The notes under the pieces were generated by a model, which saw nothing but the letters and a program-made list of their open reading frames with translations, had not been told where the DNA came from and did no database searches. A stretch of DNA of 64,000 nucleotides from Ophiura sarsii (taxonomy: Eukaryota; Echinodermata; Ophiuroidea; Amphilepidida; Ophiuridae). The stretch spans positions 36,556,098 through 36,620,097 of the forward strand of contig CM069449.1 in NCBI GenBank assembly GCA_035610835.1. Reading direction: 5' to 3'. Of this stretch, positions 24,138 to 36,211 are shown one piece after another (positions within the stretch are counted from its first letter, which is position 1; each line of letters begins with the position of its first letter). A program made the translations under genes and the position numbers.

Positions 24138-25217
24138 AGAGACCCATTTTCATCCAATTTCAGAAATCATTATTACATATTAAAGAACAGAAAATTTCAA
24201 ATTGAATGATAAATTTGTATTCGATTTGGATACTCCGTTTGGTAAATACAACATGTACAAGAAGCTACCTCCCCACTTGAAATTCATAAAAACCCTTAAT
24301 TTTTGTCATATTTTGGGATTCCCAGATATCAATTTTCACTTTTACAACGAAGGCCCGTGTTTCTTGATCTTATTGAATGTTAAAAGGATGCATGCTTCAT
24401 CTTTTTGATACACCACTGTTCTATAACATAGCAAAACATGTTCATTCATTTGGTCATGATATACTTGCAATAATTGTCACCAATATACCGGGGGAAAGGA
24501 AGTACATGTTCATGTGAATGCACGAAGAAGCCACACATTATTGGTTAATATTCATGATTTTTAATTAAATCGTCGTGTAGTCCTACATGTATATACATTT
24601 TAGATATCATAAGTATATTTTCAAAACTATTTTATCATTAGATTGCCTACATTTGCCTGACCACTCCACAAAGTTGTATTGATCAAAACTCTCACGAAAT
24701 ATGTCAGTAGGCCTAAGACCTACAGTTCAAAACGATGTCGATATTTTGATTTCTGGTGCGTTTTGACCCGGTATCCCCTATCTCCCCCATACCCCCCCCC
24801 CCCCCCATGCCCCACATGCCCCACGCCCGTGGAACTGAGTTTCTGAGTCATTATGCTTATAGGATTGTTTTGATGTCAATGGATGTTATATGTTTTGTTT
24901 GTAAACTCATAAAAAATACTGAGTTTTCACACACAATCTCGCTCACTGGTATCTTTAAATATGATGGTAACAAATTGCAATTGTCCGAAATTGCAACGGT
25001 CAGGCGCGCACCCGACTGACTTTGCCCGTTTGGCCCGTATTTTGACAATTTCGCACTTTAATGAATGAAAAAGTCAAATTTAATAATGTCAATGTTGCGA
25101 TTATTACTTCAAATGTATTTTCAAAATATAAAACTAACATAAAATGCTACACAAACCAAGTTTTGCAACCACAAAACCCGTAATCGCCTGGTTTTAAAGA
25201 CTATCTCTGTGCTCCCT
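24138..25217 (+). repeat. Module B, copy 8
   Basis: Consensus-type copy between A5 and A6. C-run of 15. Confidence 0.85.
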
Positions 25218-25221
25218 TTAA

Positions 25222-25688
25222 GGGTGCATACCACTATTACGCGCTTACGTGTGTTTCTATGGGAAAGATGCCTCGGGAAAACGGCAATATCTTGAGTTAC
25301 CTTGCGACTCATTTAATGAAATCTTGGAATATTTATTAACACACATAGATCTTACCTGGGTCAAAAACTCAGATGGGGGTGACCGTTTACATTTTTTTAT
25401 ATTTCCCCCTTTATACGGAGTAGTATTTTTTAACACGAAATTAGACCTTGTAGCCCGTTGTGACCAATGTGTATCCCTCCGCCAATATTTTCAAATAAAA
25501 CAGTAGATGTATACTCTTTTCATTTGAATTATCTCAGGTACACTTCAGTGAACAAATATAGACCAAATTCAATCATTTTGAATGACATATCATGTCAATA
25601 TTAACCATTCTTTCCGTTATTTAGGAACTATATTCGTGATCGCGATCGACGGAAGCTGGGCGTTGGACTGTAATAGTGGTGTGCACCC
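25222..25688 (+). mobile_element. Module A, copy 6
   Basis: 467 bp, TTAA at 25218-25221 and 25689-25692. Confidence 0.82.
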
Positions 25689-25692
25689 TTAA

Positions 25693-26774
25693 AGAGACCC
25701 ATTTTCATCCAATTTCAGAAATCATTATTACATATTAAAGAACAGAAAATTTCAAATTGAATGATAAATTTGTATTCGATTTGGATACTCCGTTTGGTAA
25801 ATACAACATGTACAAGAAGCTACCTCCCCACTTGAAATTCATAAAAACCCTTAATTTTTGTCATATTTTGGGATTCCCAGATATCAATTTTCACTTTTAC
25901 AACGAAGGCCCGTGTTTCTTGATCTTATTGAATGTTAAAAGGATGCATGCTTCATCTTTTTGATACACCACTGTTCTATAACATAGCAAAACATGTTCAT
26001 TCATTTGGTCATGATATACTTGCAATAATTGTCACCAATATACCGGGGGAAAGGAAGTACATGTTCATGTGAATGCACGAAGAAGCCACACATTATTGGT
26101 TAATATTCATGATTTTTAATTAAATCGTCGTGTAGTCCTACATGTATATACATTTTAGATATCATAAGTATATTTTCAAAACTATTTTATCATTAGATTG
26201 CCTACATTTGCCTGACCACTCCACAAAGTTGTATTGATCAAAACTCTCACGAAATATGTCAGTAGGCCTAAGACCTACAGTTCAAAACGATGTCGATATT
26301 TTGATTTCTGGTGCGTTTTGACCCGGTATCCCCTATCTCCCCCATACCCCCCCCCCCCCCCCCATGCCCCACATGCCCCACGCCCGTGGAACTGAGTTTC
26401 TGAGTCATTATGCTTATAGGATTGTTTTGATGTCAATGGATGTTATATGTTTTGTTTGTAAACTCATAAAAAATACTGAGTTTTCACACACAATCTCGCT
26501 CACTGGTATCTTTAAATATGATGGTAACAAATTGCAATTGTCCGAAATTGCAACGGTCAGGCGCGCACCCGACTGACTTTGCCCGTTTGGCCCGTATTTT
26601 GACAATTTCGCACTTTAATGAATGAAAAAGTCAAATTTAATAATGTCAATGTTGCGATTATTACTTCAAATGTATTTTCAAAATATAAAACTAACATAAA
26701 ATGCTACACAAACCAAGTTTTGCAACCACAAAACCCGTAATCGCCTGGTTTTAAAGACTATCTCTGTGCTCCCT
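25693..26774 (+). repeat. Module B, copy 9
   Basis: Last B, between A6 and A7. C-run of 17. No B follows A7. Confidence 0.85.
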
Positions 26775-26778
26775 TTAA

Positions 26779-27245
26779 GGGTGCATACCACTATTACGCG
26801 CTTACGTGTGTTTCTATGGGAAAGATGCCTCGGGAAAACGGCAATATCTTGAGTTACCTTGCGACTCATTTAATGAAATCTTGGAATATTTATTAACACA
26901 CATAGATCTTACCTGGGTCAAAAACTCAGATGGGGGTGACCGTTTACATTTTTTTATATTTCCCCCTTTATACGGAGTAGTATTTTTTAACACGAAATTA
27001 GACCTTGTAGCCCGTTGTGACCAATGTGTATCCCTCCGCCAATATTTTCAAATAAAACAGTAGATGTATACTCTTTTCATTTGAATTATCTCAGGTACAC
27101 TTCAGTGAACAAATATAGACCAAATTCAATCATTTTGAATGACATATCATGTCAATATTAACCATTCTTTCCGTTATTTAGGAACTATATTCGTGATCGC
27201 GATCGACGGAAGCTGGGCGTTGGACTGTAATAGTGGTGTGCACCC
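26779..27245 (+). mobile_element. Module A, copy 7 (right edge of array)
   Basis: 467 bp, TTAA on the left (26775-26778). On the right the flank is ATAA (27246-27249), matching the left edge of the whole array. Confidence 0.82.
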
Positions 27246-27261
27246 ATAACCGGGGGGCACT

Positions 27262-27752
27262 CAGGGATTCTATTAATTTTGGGATAGGAAAGTCGTATAC
27301 TAACGCACGTAGCGAAAACGGACCTTTTGCATAAATTATGGTCATCAGCGGAATGTGTCGGTGACCGGCGTTTAACGCGTTTAACAATGTTTAACCAGGT
27401 TTAACGACAGGTTAAACGGCATGTTAGTCAGCATAGGTATGGGGGCGCTATAGATTTACACAGACGACGGTGGCCACGCGAAACCTAAATTTTGAATTCG
27501 TAGTGAATAACACGTAATCGCGCATTTTAAACTATCATTTTGACAAATACATCATAATTAGAAGGATTTTTATCGTTATCCGGGCGATAACTGTTAAAAA
27601 TAATTCAAAATGGTGCACTCTCGTTGCCAAATTGGGTCGTCTGAGAGACGCGTGGCCAGCGTTGCATCGTCTGCTACAATCATCACGCCTGATCGGTATA
27701 GCGCCCTCAATTCTATGCTGACTAAGTTCGATTTAAAAGTGGACCCTATCGG
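27262..27752 (+). repeat. Dispersed repeat, copy 1, with nested inverted repeats
   Basis: This ~490-bp repeat reappears in reverse orientation at 62528-63021. Shared words in order include ATTAATTTTGGGATAGGAAA, CATAATT, GTTTAACCAGGTTTAAC, GACGGTGGCCACGCGAAACC, GAATTCGTAGTGAATAACAC and ACTTAGTCAGCATAGAATTG (reverse strand here). Nested inside is an inverted pair (TTAGTCAGCATAG ... GGGCGCTATA near 27424 against its complement near 27725) and an inner CAGACGA ... TCGTCTG pair (27461 and 27673). It begins only about a dozen bases after the A/B array. Confidence 0.75.
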
Positions 27753-27759
27753 CAAGCTG

Positions 27760-27960
27760 AGAGGCAGACCCCTGGGGCACTCCCATTGAAAAGTGGTATG
27801 GGGATGTGCCGCGGTGAAGACCCTTTTGACCGGGCCTTTTTTGAGGCCTCTCCAGCGCTCATAAAGGGACGCACCATTCGACTTCAGGGGGGGTAGGAGT
27901 TTGGGTCAGGGCAATTTTTTTTTTTTCTGTCTCTTTGCCAGGCAGCTATTTTGTTTGTTT
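27760..27960. repeat. G-rich repeat fragment
   Basis: CTGGGGCACTCCCATTGAAA then GTGGTATGGGG begins near 27771. A G-run (AGGGGGGGTAGG) and a T-run follow near 27890-27925. It resembles the GGGGGCACTC-type ends at 8057. No coding frame. Confidence 0.4.
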
Positions 27961-27973
27961 TTTGAGTCAGTAA

Positions 27974-29228
27974 GGGAGTGTTCAGAAATACCTTGGGGGC
28001 GTGGCCAAACAAGTTTTAAGTTTCAAAGGGGGGGGGACTAAAAAGTTTTACCTATACTCAAGAGGGGGGCCAAAAAAGTTAGATCAAATAGGTGGTCATT
28101 AACGGGAAATATACCAAAAAATGTCTGCGCTATACGAGCAATTTTTAATGAGTATTAACATTTTATAACAAATAAAAGCGATTTCCGCATGCTCCGCGCG
28201 AATCTTTGTAAAAAAACCGGGGTCTCAGTCATTATGGTAGAAATACTGTAAGCATGCGTGACCACGGGTTTTCCGGTTTTCCAGACACCCCCTCGAAACG
28301 AGGATTTCTTCTGAAGCGAATTACACCATAAATGAGGATTTCGCATGGTTTTTCCCCCGAATTTACACCCTAAACAGGTATTTCACAAAAGTGTAGGCCT
28401 ACTTCTAAACAAGTATTGTAAAATTGGAACCCTTTGAGCATCATGTCACTTGCTGGTAGTATGAGGACCTCATACTTTTGACGACTAAATAGCGTGACCG
28501 CTGTCGTCCGACCAGGTCACTTTTTTTTTAGGAGAGAAGGTATGAGGTCCTCAAACTAACTTGCTGGTACGCAAAGTATGCCTATGTAAGTCCTGTTATC
28601 TGCACAATATTAAAAATTGAGTTCAAATTCACGCGTAGCGTGCAAAAATAAGTATTTATCCTGTTGATGATCACTCTTACCAGCAGTGTTCATGTAAAAA
28701 TTGTGGACATGTAAAATCACATCTTGTATAACAAATCCTGCTGTCTGCACGTTGTTTTCACAGAGACGCGCGCGAAGCGTGCAGAAATTAAGTTAACTTG
28801 CTATACAAAATGTAAAAATTGCGTTCAAAATCGCGCTAAAATGTGTATGTATCCTATTAATGATCACTCTTATCAACAGTTCTTAAGCACAAATTGTTGA
28901 CACTGGTAAGTGACATTTTGTATAACAAATCATGATGTTGGCACAATGTTTTTACAAAGATTCGCGCAGAGCATGCATAAATCGCTTTGATTTGTTATAG
29001 AAATGTAACTACTCAGTAAAATTTGCGCGTGGCGCAGAAAATTTTGGTATATTTCCCGTTAATGACCACCTATTTGGTCTAACTTTTTTGACCCCCCCCC
29101 CCCTCTTGAGTAGGTAAAACTTTTTAGTCCCCCCCTTTTTGAAACTTAAAACTTTTTTGGCCACCCCCCCCCCCCGTTTTGGCCAACCCCCCCCCCCCCC
29201 CCCCACCAAGGTATTTCTGAACACTCCC
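27974..29228. mobile_element. 1.26-kb foldback transposon with TAA duplication
   Basis: GGGAGTGTTCAGAAATACCT at the left end pairs with AGGTATTTCTGAACACTCCC at the right end. The arms extend about 150-180 bp (GGTGGTCATTAACGGGAAAT on the left, its complement near 29049-29068). The 3-bp flank TAA sits at 27971-27973 and 29229-29231. A TWA duplication with GGG-starting ends is the pattern of PIF/Harbinger elements (family knowledge). The interior has a duplicated ~200-bp block containing GATCACTCTTA (near 28670 and 28862) and no transposase. C/G runs differ between the arms. Confidence 0.78.
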
Positions 29229-29287
29229 TAATAAGAAAGTTACAACTGGGAGAAGAACCCCTATTTTCTATACAAAGTCTATGGAGC

Positions 29288-29311
29288 GCTAAATAGTGGT
29301 GCATACCCTCA
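29288..29311. repeat. Possible relic of an A-module terminus
   Basis: AAATAGTGGTGCATACCC resembles the right terminus of module A (TAATAGTGGTGTGCACCC), with several differences, followed by TCAA instead of TTAA. Only about 20 bp match, so it may be chance. Confidence 0.25.
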
Positions 29312-29710
29312 ACAAATCCGCAGAGCAAAGCGACTAGTTAAAGACTTGTAGCAGAGCTGGTTTGTTTGTTTTACCTTTTGTTTTAACCCCGAATAAGAGC
29401 AAATTTCTTTGCCGACTTTAATTCGGAATCAGGCGCGTCCATAGACTCACAAAAAGCAGCCTAAACACGTATTTTCAAGTCAAAGTTTTCAAGTGAAATT
29501 TACACCCCTCAACACGTATCCGTAGCGAAATTTGATAACAAAAAAATTGTCCTTTTATTTTTCAGTTTTTCAAGAATGGAGGAAAATCACAAAATTCTAG
29601 TCTTGAAAATCTACCGTATTAAAGTACGTATAAGAGCTCGAAAAATATACCCTTTTACACCAATTTACCGGCAATTTACACGAATTTGATACCGCGGTAA
29701 TCCCAGCACG
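29312..29710. other. Intergenic stretch, nothing firm
   Basis: AT-rich sequence with no exon, RNA or repeat signal that I can support. Confidence 0.4.
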
Positions 29711-29806
29711 ATATTGGCATATTGGCATATTGGCATATTGGTATATTGGTATATTGGTATATTGGCATATTGGCATATTGGCATATTGGTATATTAGCAT
29801 ATTTGG
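29711..29806. repeat. 8-bp microsatellite (GCATATTG)n
   Basis: About 12 units of GCATATTG/GTATATTG in blocks of three variants. The minus-strand frame across it (repeats of Tyr, Gln, Ile, Cys) is a by-product. Confidence 0.85.
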
Positions 29807-29839
29807 CAGATTAAAGACCGTTTAACCTTTGAACCGAAG

Positions 29840-32800
29840 TTAGTCACATAGAGGGCGTGTTTTCTTATGGTTTTTTTTCTTTTAACATTGGCCAAAAAAG
29901 AAAGAAAAAGGACTTAACTTCAATCAATTTTGCTGGCAAACTGAACCCAAAGACATATTTTATGTTGTTAATGATAATGAAGGTTAATAGGTAAAGAATA
30001 TTTTCTGGAAGATACATGAACTTTTACCGGATATTTTTCCACGTAGAGGGCGTGTTTTCTTTCTACATTTGCCAAAAAAAGAAGAAAAAAACGGGACTTA
30101 ACTTCAATCGATTTTGCTGAAAAACTGAACCCAAAGATATATTCTTTTTGGTTAATAATAATGAATCTATATACGTAAAGAATATTTTCTGAAAGATACA
30201 TGAACTTTGCCCGAAGATTTTTCCACGTAGAGGGCGTGTTTTCTCTCTACATTGGCAAAAGTTGAAAGAAAAAGGACTTAACTTCAATCGATTTTTCTGG
30301 CAAACTGAGCCCAAAAATATATTATTTTTTGTTAATAATGATGAATGTTAAAACGTAAAGATTATTGTCTGAAAGATACATGAACTTTGACCGGAGATTT
30401 TTCCACGTAGAAGGCGTGTTTTCTCTCTACATTGGCAAAAAAGAAAGAATAAGGACTCAACTTCAATCAATTTTGGTGGCAAACTGAGCCCAAAGATATA
30501 TTATTTTTTGTTAATAATAATGAATTATAATACGTAATGAATATTTTCTGAAAGAAACATGAACCTTTACCGCAGATTTTTCAACGTAGAGGGCGTGTTT
30601 TCTTTCTACATTGGCAAAAAGAGGAAGAAAAAGGACATAACTTCAATCAATTTTGCTGACAAACTGAGATATATTATTTTTTGTTAATAATAATGAATGA
30701 TAATACGTAAAGAATATTTTCTGAAAGATACATGAACTTTTACCGGAGATTTTCGTCGTAGAGGGCGTGTTTTCTTTCTACATTGGCAAAAAAGATAAAG
30801 AAAATAGACTTAACTTCAATCGATTTTGCTGGCAAACTGAGCCCAAAGATATATTATTTTTTGTTAATAATAATAAATGATAATACGTAAATAATATTTT
30901 CTGAAAGATACATGAACTTTGACCGAAGATTTTTCCACGTAGAGGGCGTGTTTTCTTTCTACATAGGCAAAAAAGAAAGAAAAAGGACATAACTTCAATC
31001 AATTTTGCTGACAAACTGAGCCCAAAGATTTTTTTTTTTTTTGTAAATAATAATGAATGATAATACGTAAAGAATATTTTCTGAAAGAAACATGAACTTT
31101 TACCGGAGATTTTTCAACGTAGAGGGCGTGTTTTCTTTCTACATTGGCAAAAAAGATAAAGAAAATAGACTTAACTTCAATCCATTTTGCTGGCAAACTG
31201 AGCACAAAGATATATTATTTGTTGTTAATAATAATGAATGTTAATCCTTAAAATCAATTTTGCTTGCAAACTGAGCCCAAAGATATGTTATTTTTTGTTA
31301 ATAATAATGAATATTAATACGTAAAGATTATTGTCTGAAAGATACATGAACTTTGACCGAAGATTTTTCCACGTAGAGGGCGTGTTTTCTCTCTACATTG
31401 TCAAAATTTGAAAGAAAAAGGACTTAACTTCAATCGATTTTGCTGGCAAACTGATCCCAAAAATATATTATTTTTTGTTGATAATAATGAATGTTATTAC
31501 GTAAAGATTATTGTCTGAAAGATACATGAACTTTGACCAGAGATTTTTCCACGTAGAGGGCGTGTTTTCTCTCTACATTGTCAAAATTTGAAAGAAAAAG
31601 GACTTAACTTCAATCGATTTTGCTGGCAAACTGAGCACAAAGATATATTATCTTTTGTTAATAATAATGAATGATAATACGTAAAGAATATTTTCTGAAA
31701 GATACATGAACTTTTACCGGAGATTTTTCCACGTAGAGGGCGTGTTTTCTTTCTACATTGGCAAAAAAGAAAAAGAAAAAAAAGTCTTAACTTCAATCGA
31801 TTTCGCTGGCAAACTGAGAACAAAGATATATTCTTTTTTGTTAATAATAATGAATGTTAATACGTAAAGATTATTGTCTGAAAGATACATGAACTTTTAC
31901 CGAAGATTTTCCCCGTAGAGGGCGTGTTTTCTTTCTAGATAAAGAAAATAGACTTAACTTAAATCGATTTTACTGGCAAACTGAGCCCAAATATATATTA
32001 TTTTTTGTTAATAATAATAAATCTATATACGTAAAGAATATTTTCTGAAAGATACATGAACTTTGACAGAAGATTTTTCTACGTAGAGGGCGTGTTTTCT
32101 TTCTACATAGGCAAAAAAGAAAGAAAAAGGACATAACTTCAATCAATTTTGCTGACAAACTGAGCCCAAAGATATGTTATTTTTTGTAAATAATAATGAA
32201 TGATAATACGTAAAGAATATTTTCTGAAAGAAACATGAACTTTTACCGGAGATTTTCCACGTAGAGGGCGTGTTTTCTTTCTACATTGGCAAAAAAGATA
32301 AAGAAAATAGACTTAACTTCAATCCATTTTGCTGGCAAACTGAGCACAAAGATATATTATTTGTTGTTAATAATAATGAATGTTAATACGTAAAGAATAT
32401 TTCCTAAAAGATACATGAACTTTTACCGGAGATTTTCCACGTAGAGGGCGTGTTTTCTTTCTACATTGGCAAAAAAATATAAAGAAAATAGACTTAACTT
32501 CAATCGATTTTGCTGGCAAAATGAGCCCAAAGATATATTATTTTTTGTTAATAATAATAAATCTATATACGTAAAGAATATTTTCTGAAAGATACATGAA
32601 CTTTTACCGAAGATTTGTCCACGCAGACGGCGTGTTTTCTTTCTACATAGGCAAAAAAGAAAGAAAAAGGACTAAAACTTCAATCGATTTTGCTGACAAA
32701 CTGAGCCTAAAGATATAATATTTTTTGTTAATAATAATGAATGATAATCCGTAAAATCAATTTTGGTTGCAAACTGAGCCCAAAGATATGTTATTTTTTG

Positions 32801-34076
32801 TTAATAATAATGAATATTAATACGTAAAGATTATTGTTTGAAAGATACATGAACTTTGACCGAAGATTTTTCCACGTAGAGGGCGTGTTTTCTCTCTACA
32901 TTGTCAAAATTTGAAAGAAAAAGGACTTAACTTCGATCGATTTTGCTGGCAAACTGATCCCAAAAATATATTATTTTTTGTTGATAATAATGAATGTTAA
33001 TACGTAAAGATTATTGTCTGAAAGATACATGAACTTTGACCAGAGATTTTTCCACGTAGAGGGCGTGTTTACTTTCTACATTGGCAAAAAAACAAAAACA
33101 AAATAGACTTAACTTCAATCGATTTCGCTGGCAAACTGAGCACAAAGATATATTATTTTTTGTTAATAATAATGAATGATAATACGTAAAGAATATTTTC
33201 TGAAAGATACATGAACTTTTACCGGAGATTTTTCCACGTAGAGGGCGTGTTTTCTTTCTACATTGGCAAAAAAAAAGAAAAGAAAAAAAGACTTAACTTC
33301 AATCGATTTCGCTGGCAAACTGAGAACAAAGATATATTCTTTTTTGTTAATAATAATGAATGTTAATACGTAAAGATTATTGTTTGAAAGATACATGAAC
33401 TTTTACCGAAGATTTTCCACGTAGAGGGCGTGTTTTCTTTCTACATTGGCAAAAAAATATAAAGAAAATAGACTTAACTTAAATCGATTTTACTGGCAAA
33501 CTGAGCCCAAATATATATTATTTTTTGTTAATAATAATAAATCTATATACGTAAAGAATATTTTCTGAAAGATACATGAACTTTGACAGAAGATTTTTCC
33601 ACGTAGAGGGCGTGTTTTCTTTCTACATGGGCACAAAAGAAAGAAAAAGGACTTAACTTCAATCGATTTTCCTGACAAACTGAGCCCAAAGATATATTAT
33701 TTTTTGTTAATAATAATGAATGTTAATGCGTAAAAAATATTTTCTGAAAAATACATGAACTTTTACCGGAGATTTTTCTACGTAGAGGGCGTGTTTTATT
33801 TATTTCTACATTGGCAAAAAAGAAAGAAAAAGGACTTGACTTCAATCAATTTTGCTGGCAAACTGAGCACAAAGATATATTATTTTTTGTTAATAATAAT
33901 GAATATTAATACGTAAAGATTATTGTCTGAAAGATACATGAACTTTGACCGGAGATTTTCCACGTAGAGGGCGTGTATTTCTACATTTGCAAAAAAAGAA
34001 GAAAAAAAACACCAGGACTTAACTTCAATCGATTTTATTGAAAAACTGAGCCCAAATATATATTCTTTTTTGTTAA
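29840..34076 (+). repeat. ~180-bp satellite array, left block
   Basis: About 23 monomers. Each contains, in order, TACGTAAAGAATATTTTCTG, AAAGATACATGAACTTT, CCGGAGATTTTTCCACGTAG, AGGGCGTGTTTTCTTTCTAC, ATTGGCAAAAAAGAAAGAAA, GGACTTAACTTCAATCGATT, TTGCTGGCAAACTGAGCCCA and TTTTTTGTTAATAATAATGA. Monomers differ by substitutions and small indels. Some multi-monomer segments are duplicated: a variant with GTAAAATCAATTTTGCTTGC recurs at about 31256, 32753, 36953 and 38293. Minus-strand frames through monomers are shadows. Confidence 0.9.
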
Positions 34077-36207
34077 CAGTCTCTGCCTCTAAGGGCGTAC
34101 CATGTGGTGATTCATGGGTCCTCAGATCAACTTTTTAAAAAAACTAGTGATACATTACCATAACATTATACTACTGCCAAATTTTAAAATTCCCAAAAGT
34201 TTTGGTTCGGTCGTAAAAAATCACAGAAATTTTAGGAACAAATCCCAGTAAAATGATTACTACGTTCCCTATAAGTATAACTATGCGCACCATGCACATC
34301 CCAACGAAAGGAAAACATATTTGAAACCTCCAGTTGGGTACACAACAAAAGTGAAACAAAATCATTGGGATCTCGTTGGCGCGTCACATTACGCTGACCT
34401 TGAAACCGTGACGAACAGCGTCCTTAGCAGTTTTCAAGCCCTTATAGTTTGACGCGCCAACGAGATCCCATTACATAAACAAGTTCATATGGAAGAACTC
34501 AGAGCCTTTAATATATTCAAAAGTAAAAATTGTTGGGATCTCGTTGGCGCACGGAGATAATCCAGGTCAAAGGTCAAGTTTTACCATTTTGAGCCATTTT
34601 TGCACCTCCGTAAATCCGTGCGCCATCTTTAAAACACCTTGGAAATGACATCTACTTGTAAAGATGGTTTACCTTGAATAAAAAATGAAGAAACTGGTTT
34701 GGGATCTCAGAGATTTTTTTTTTAATGATTTTTTACAAATTTGCTTAAGAGCAACTTGCACTGCATGCGAGTCAGTAATAGCCCTTTGTGCATTGTCCAA
34801 GTTCATGTAAATCAGTGCGCCAACAAGATCCCATCAACTTTTTGATTTATTTGCTTAGTTTGGCCACCATTCAATAGATACCACTAGAAAAAACTTTGGG
34901 ATTTTGATGGCGGTTAATTCTACATGATCGCAAAGTTGAGGTGTCATCAGCTTTATTCTCGAGCCTTTTTGGGCCATTTATCAGATTATCAGAATATCAG
35001 ATTCCTTTGGTGAATTTTGTCATGTCATATAGGACATTGTTTTTCATGCATTTTGAACCATTCTCAACCCATCAACATTAATCTGTTGCATGATGTTTCA
35101 TAAATTGCATATTATGTCTTCAGAATTCAACAACCCTGTCGAATTCGGAAGACATGACTTACATATTTTGAAATCGACATTACAGACTAACATAGATGTG
35201 TTCGGAATAGTCTAAAATGCATAGAAAACAATGTCCTATATGACATGTCCAAAATTCACCAAAGTAATCTGATATCCTGGGACTTAGTCTGAAATGGCTC
35301 AAAAAGGCTTGAGAATAAAGCTGATGACACCTCAATTTTGCGCTCATTTAGAATTCACCGCCATCAAAATCCCAAAGTTTTTTCTAGTGGTATCTATTGA
35401 ATGGTGGCCAAACTAAGCAAATAAATCAAAAAGTTAATGGGATCTAGTTGGCGCACTGATTTATAAGAGCTTGAACAATGTATGTGGGGCTATTACTGAC
35501 TCGCATGCACTGTAAGTTGACCTTAAGCAAATTTGTAAAAATCGTTTTAAAAAAAAATCTTAAAGATCCCAAGCTGGAATCTTCATTTTTGATTTAAGGT
35601 AAACCATCTTTGCAACTGGAGATCATTTCCAAGGTGTTTTAAAGATGGCGCACAGAGGTACGGAGGTGCAAAAATGGCTCAAAATAGTAACATTTGACCT
35701 TTGACCTTGATTATCTCCCTGCGCCAACGAGATCCCAACAATGTTTCCTTTTGAATTTGTTAAAGGCTCCGAGTTCTTTCATATGCACTTGTTTATTGAA
35801 TGGGATCTTGTTGGCGCATCGAATTATAAGGTCTTGAAACTGCATAAGAGCGCTGTTCGTCAAGGGTTCAAGGTCAGCGTAATATGACACGCCAACGAGA
35901 TCCCAACGATTTTGTTTCACTTTTGTTATGTACCTAACTGGAGGTTTCAAAATATGTTTTCCATTCGTTGGGATGTACGTAGCGCGCATAGATATACTTA
36001 TGGGGAACGTAGTAATCGTTTTACTGGGTTTTTTTCCTGAAATTTCAGTGATTTTTAACGACCGAACCAAAAATGTTAGGAATTTTAAAATTTGGCTATG
36101 ATATAATGGTATGGTAATGTATCACTGATTTTTTTATAAAGTTGATCTGAGGACTCATGAATCACAACACCCCCCCCAAAATGGTACACTATTACAGGCA
36201 GAGACTG
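34077..36207. mobile_element. 2.1-kb hairpin (foldback) element with TTAA duplication, inside the satellite
   Basis: CAGTCTCTGCCT at the left pairs with AGGCAGAGACTG at the right, and TTAA lies at 34073-34076 and 36208-36211. The arms are about 1.05 kb each and meet near 35145-35165 (GAATTC on both sides). Removing it restores an uninterrupted satellite monomer (TTTTTGTTAATAATAATGAA). The word TGGGATCTCGTTGGCGC or its complement occurs about eight times in alternating orientation (near 34367, 34444, 34534, 34809, 35438, 35721, 35800 and 35889), suggesting smaller nested palindromes. The minus-strand frame 35711-36070 repeats WDLVG only because of this word. Confidence 0.82.
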
Positions 36208-36211
36208 TTAA

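Larger units (their letters stand above)
14193..27245 (+). repeat. 13-kb composite macrosatellite of modules A and B
   Basis: There are seven copies of A (467 bp each) and nine of B (about 1077-1083 bp), all in the same orientation. The order is A B A B A B B B A B B A B A B A. Periods are about 1555 bp where A is present and 1081-1085 bp where it is not. TTAA lies at each junction. Copies look virtually identical apart from a variable C-run in B, a single base change near 19427, and several changes in the first B. The outer boundaries are the A termini, flanked by ATAA at 14189-14192 and 27246-27249. This suggests one transposed or recently expanded unit. Confidence 0.9.

Noticed and set aside
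14220..26576. Repeated 63- to 113-codon frames in every A and B copy
   Set aside because: Identical because the repeats are near-identical. Some start at GTG or cross a variable C-run. Only the A frame is noted as a weak possibility.
29711..29806. CRISPR-like regular repeat
   Set aside because: Simple 8-bp microsatellite without spacers, in an animal genome.
35711..36070. 119-codon minus-strand frame with two WDLVG motifs
   Set aside because: It lies in one arm of a hairpin transposon, and the motif is the translation of the repeated TGGGATCTCGTTGGC word. No domain seen.
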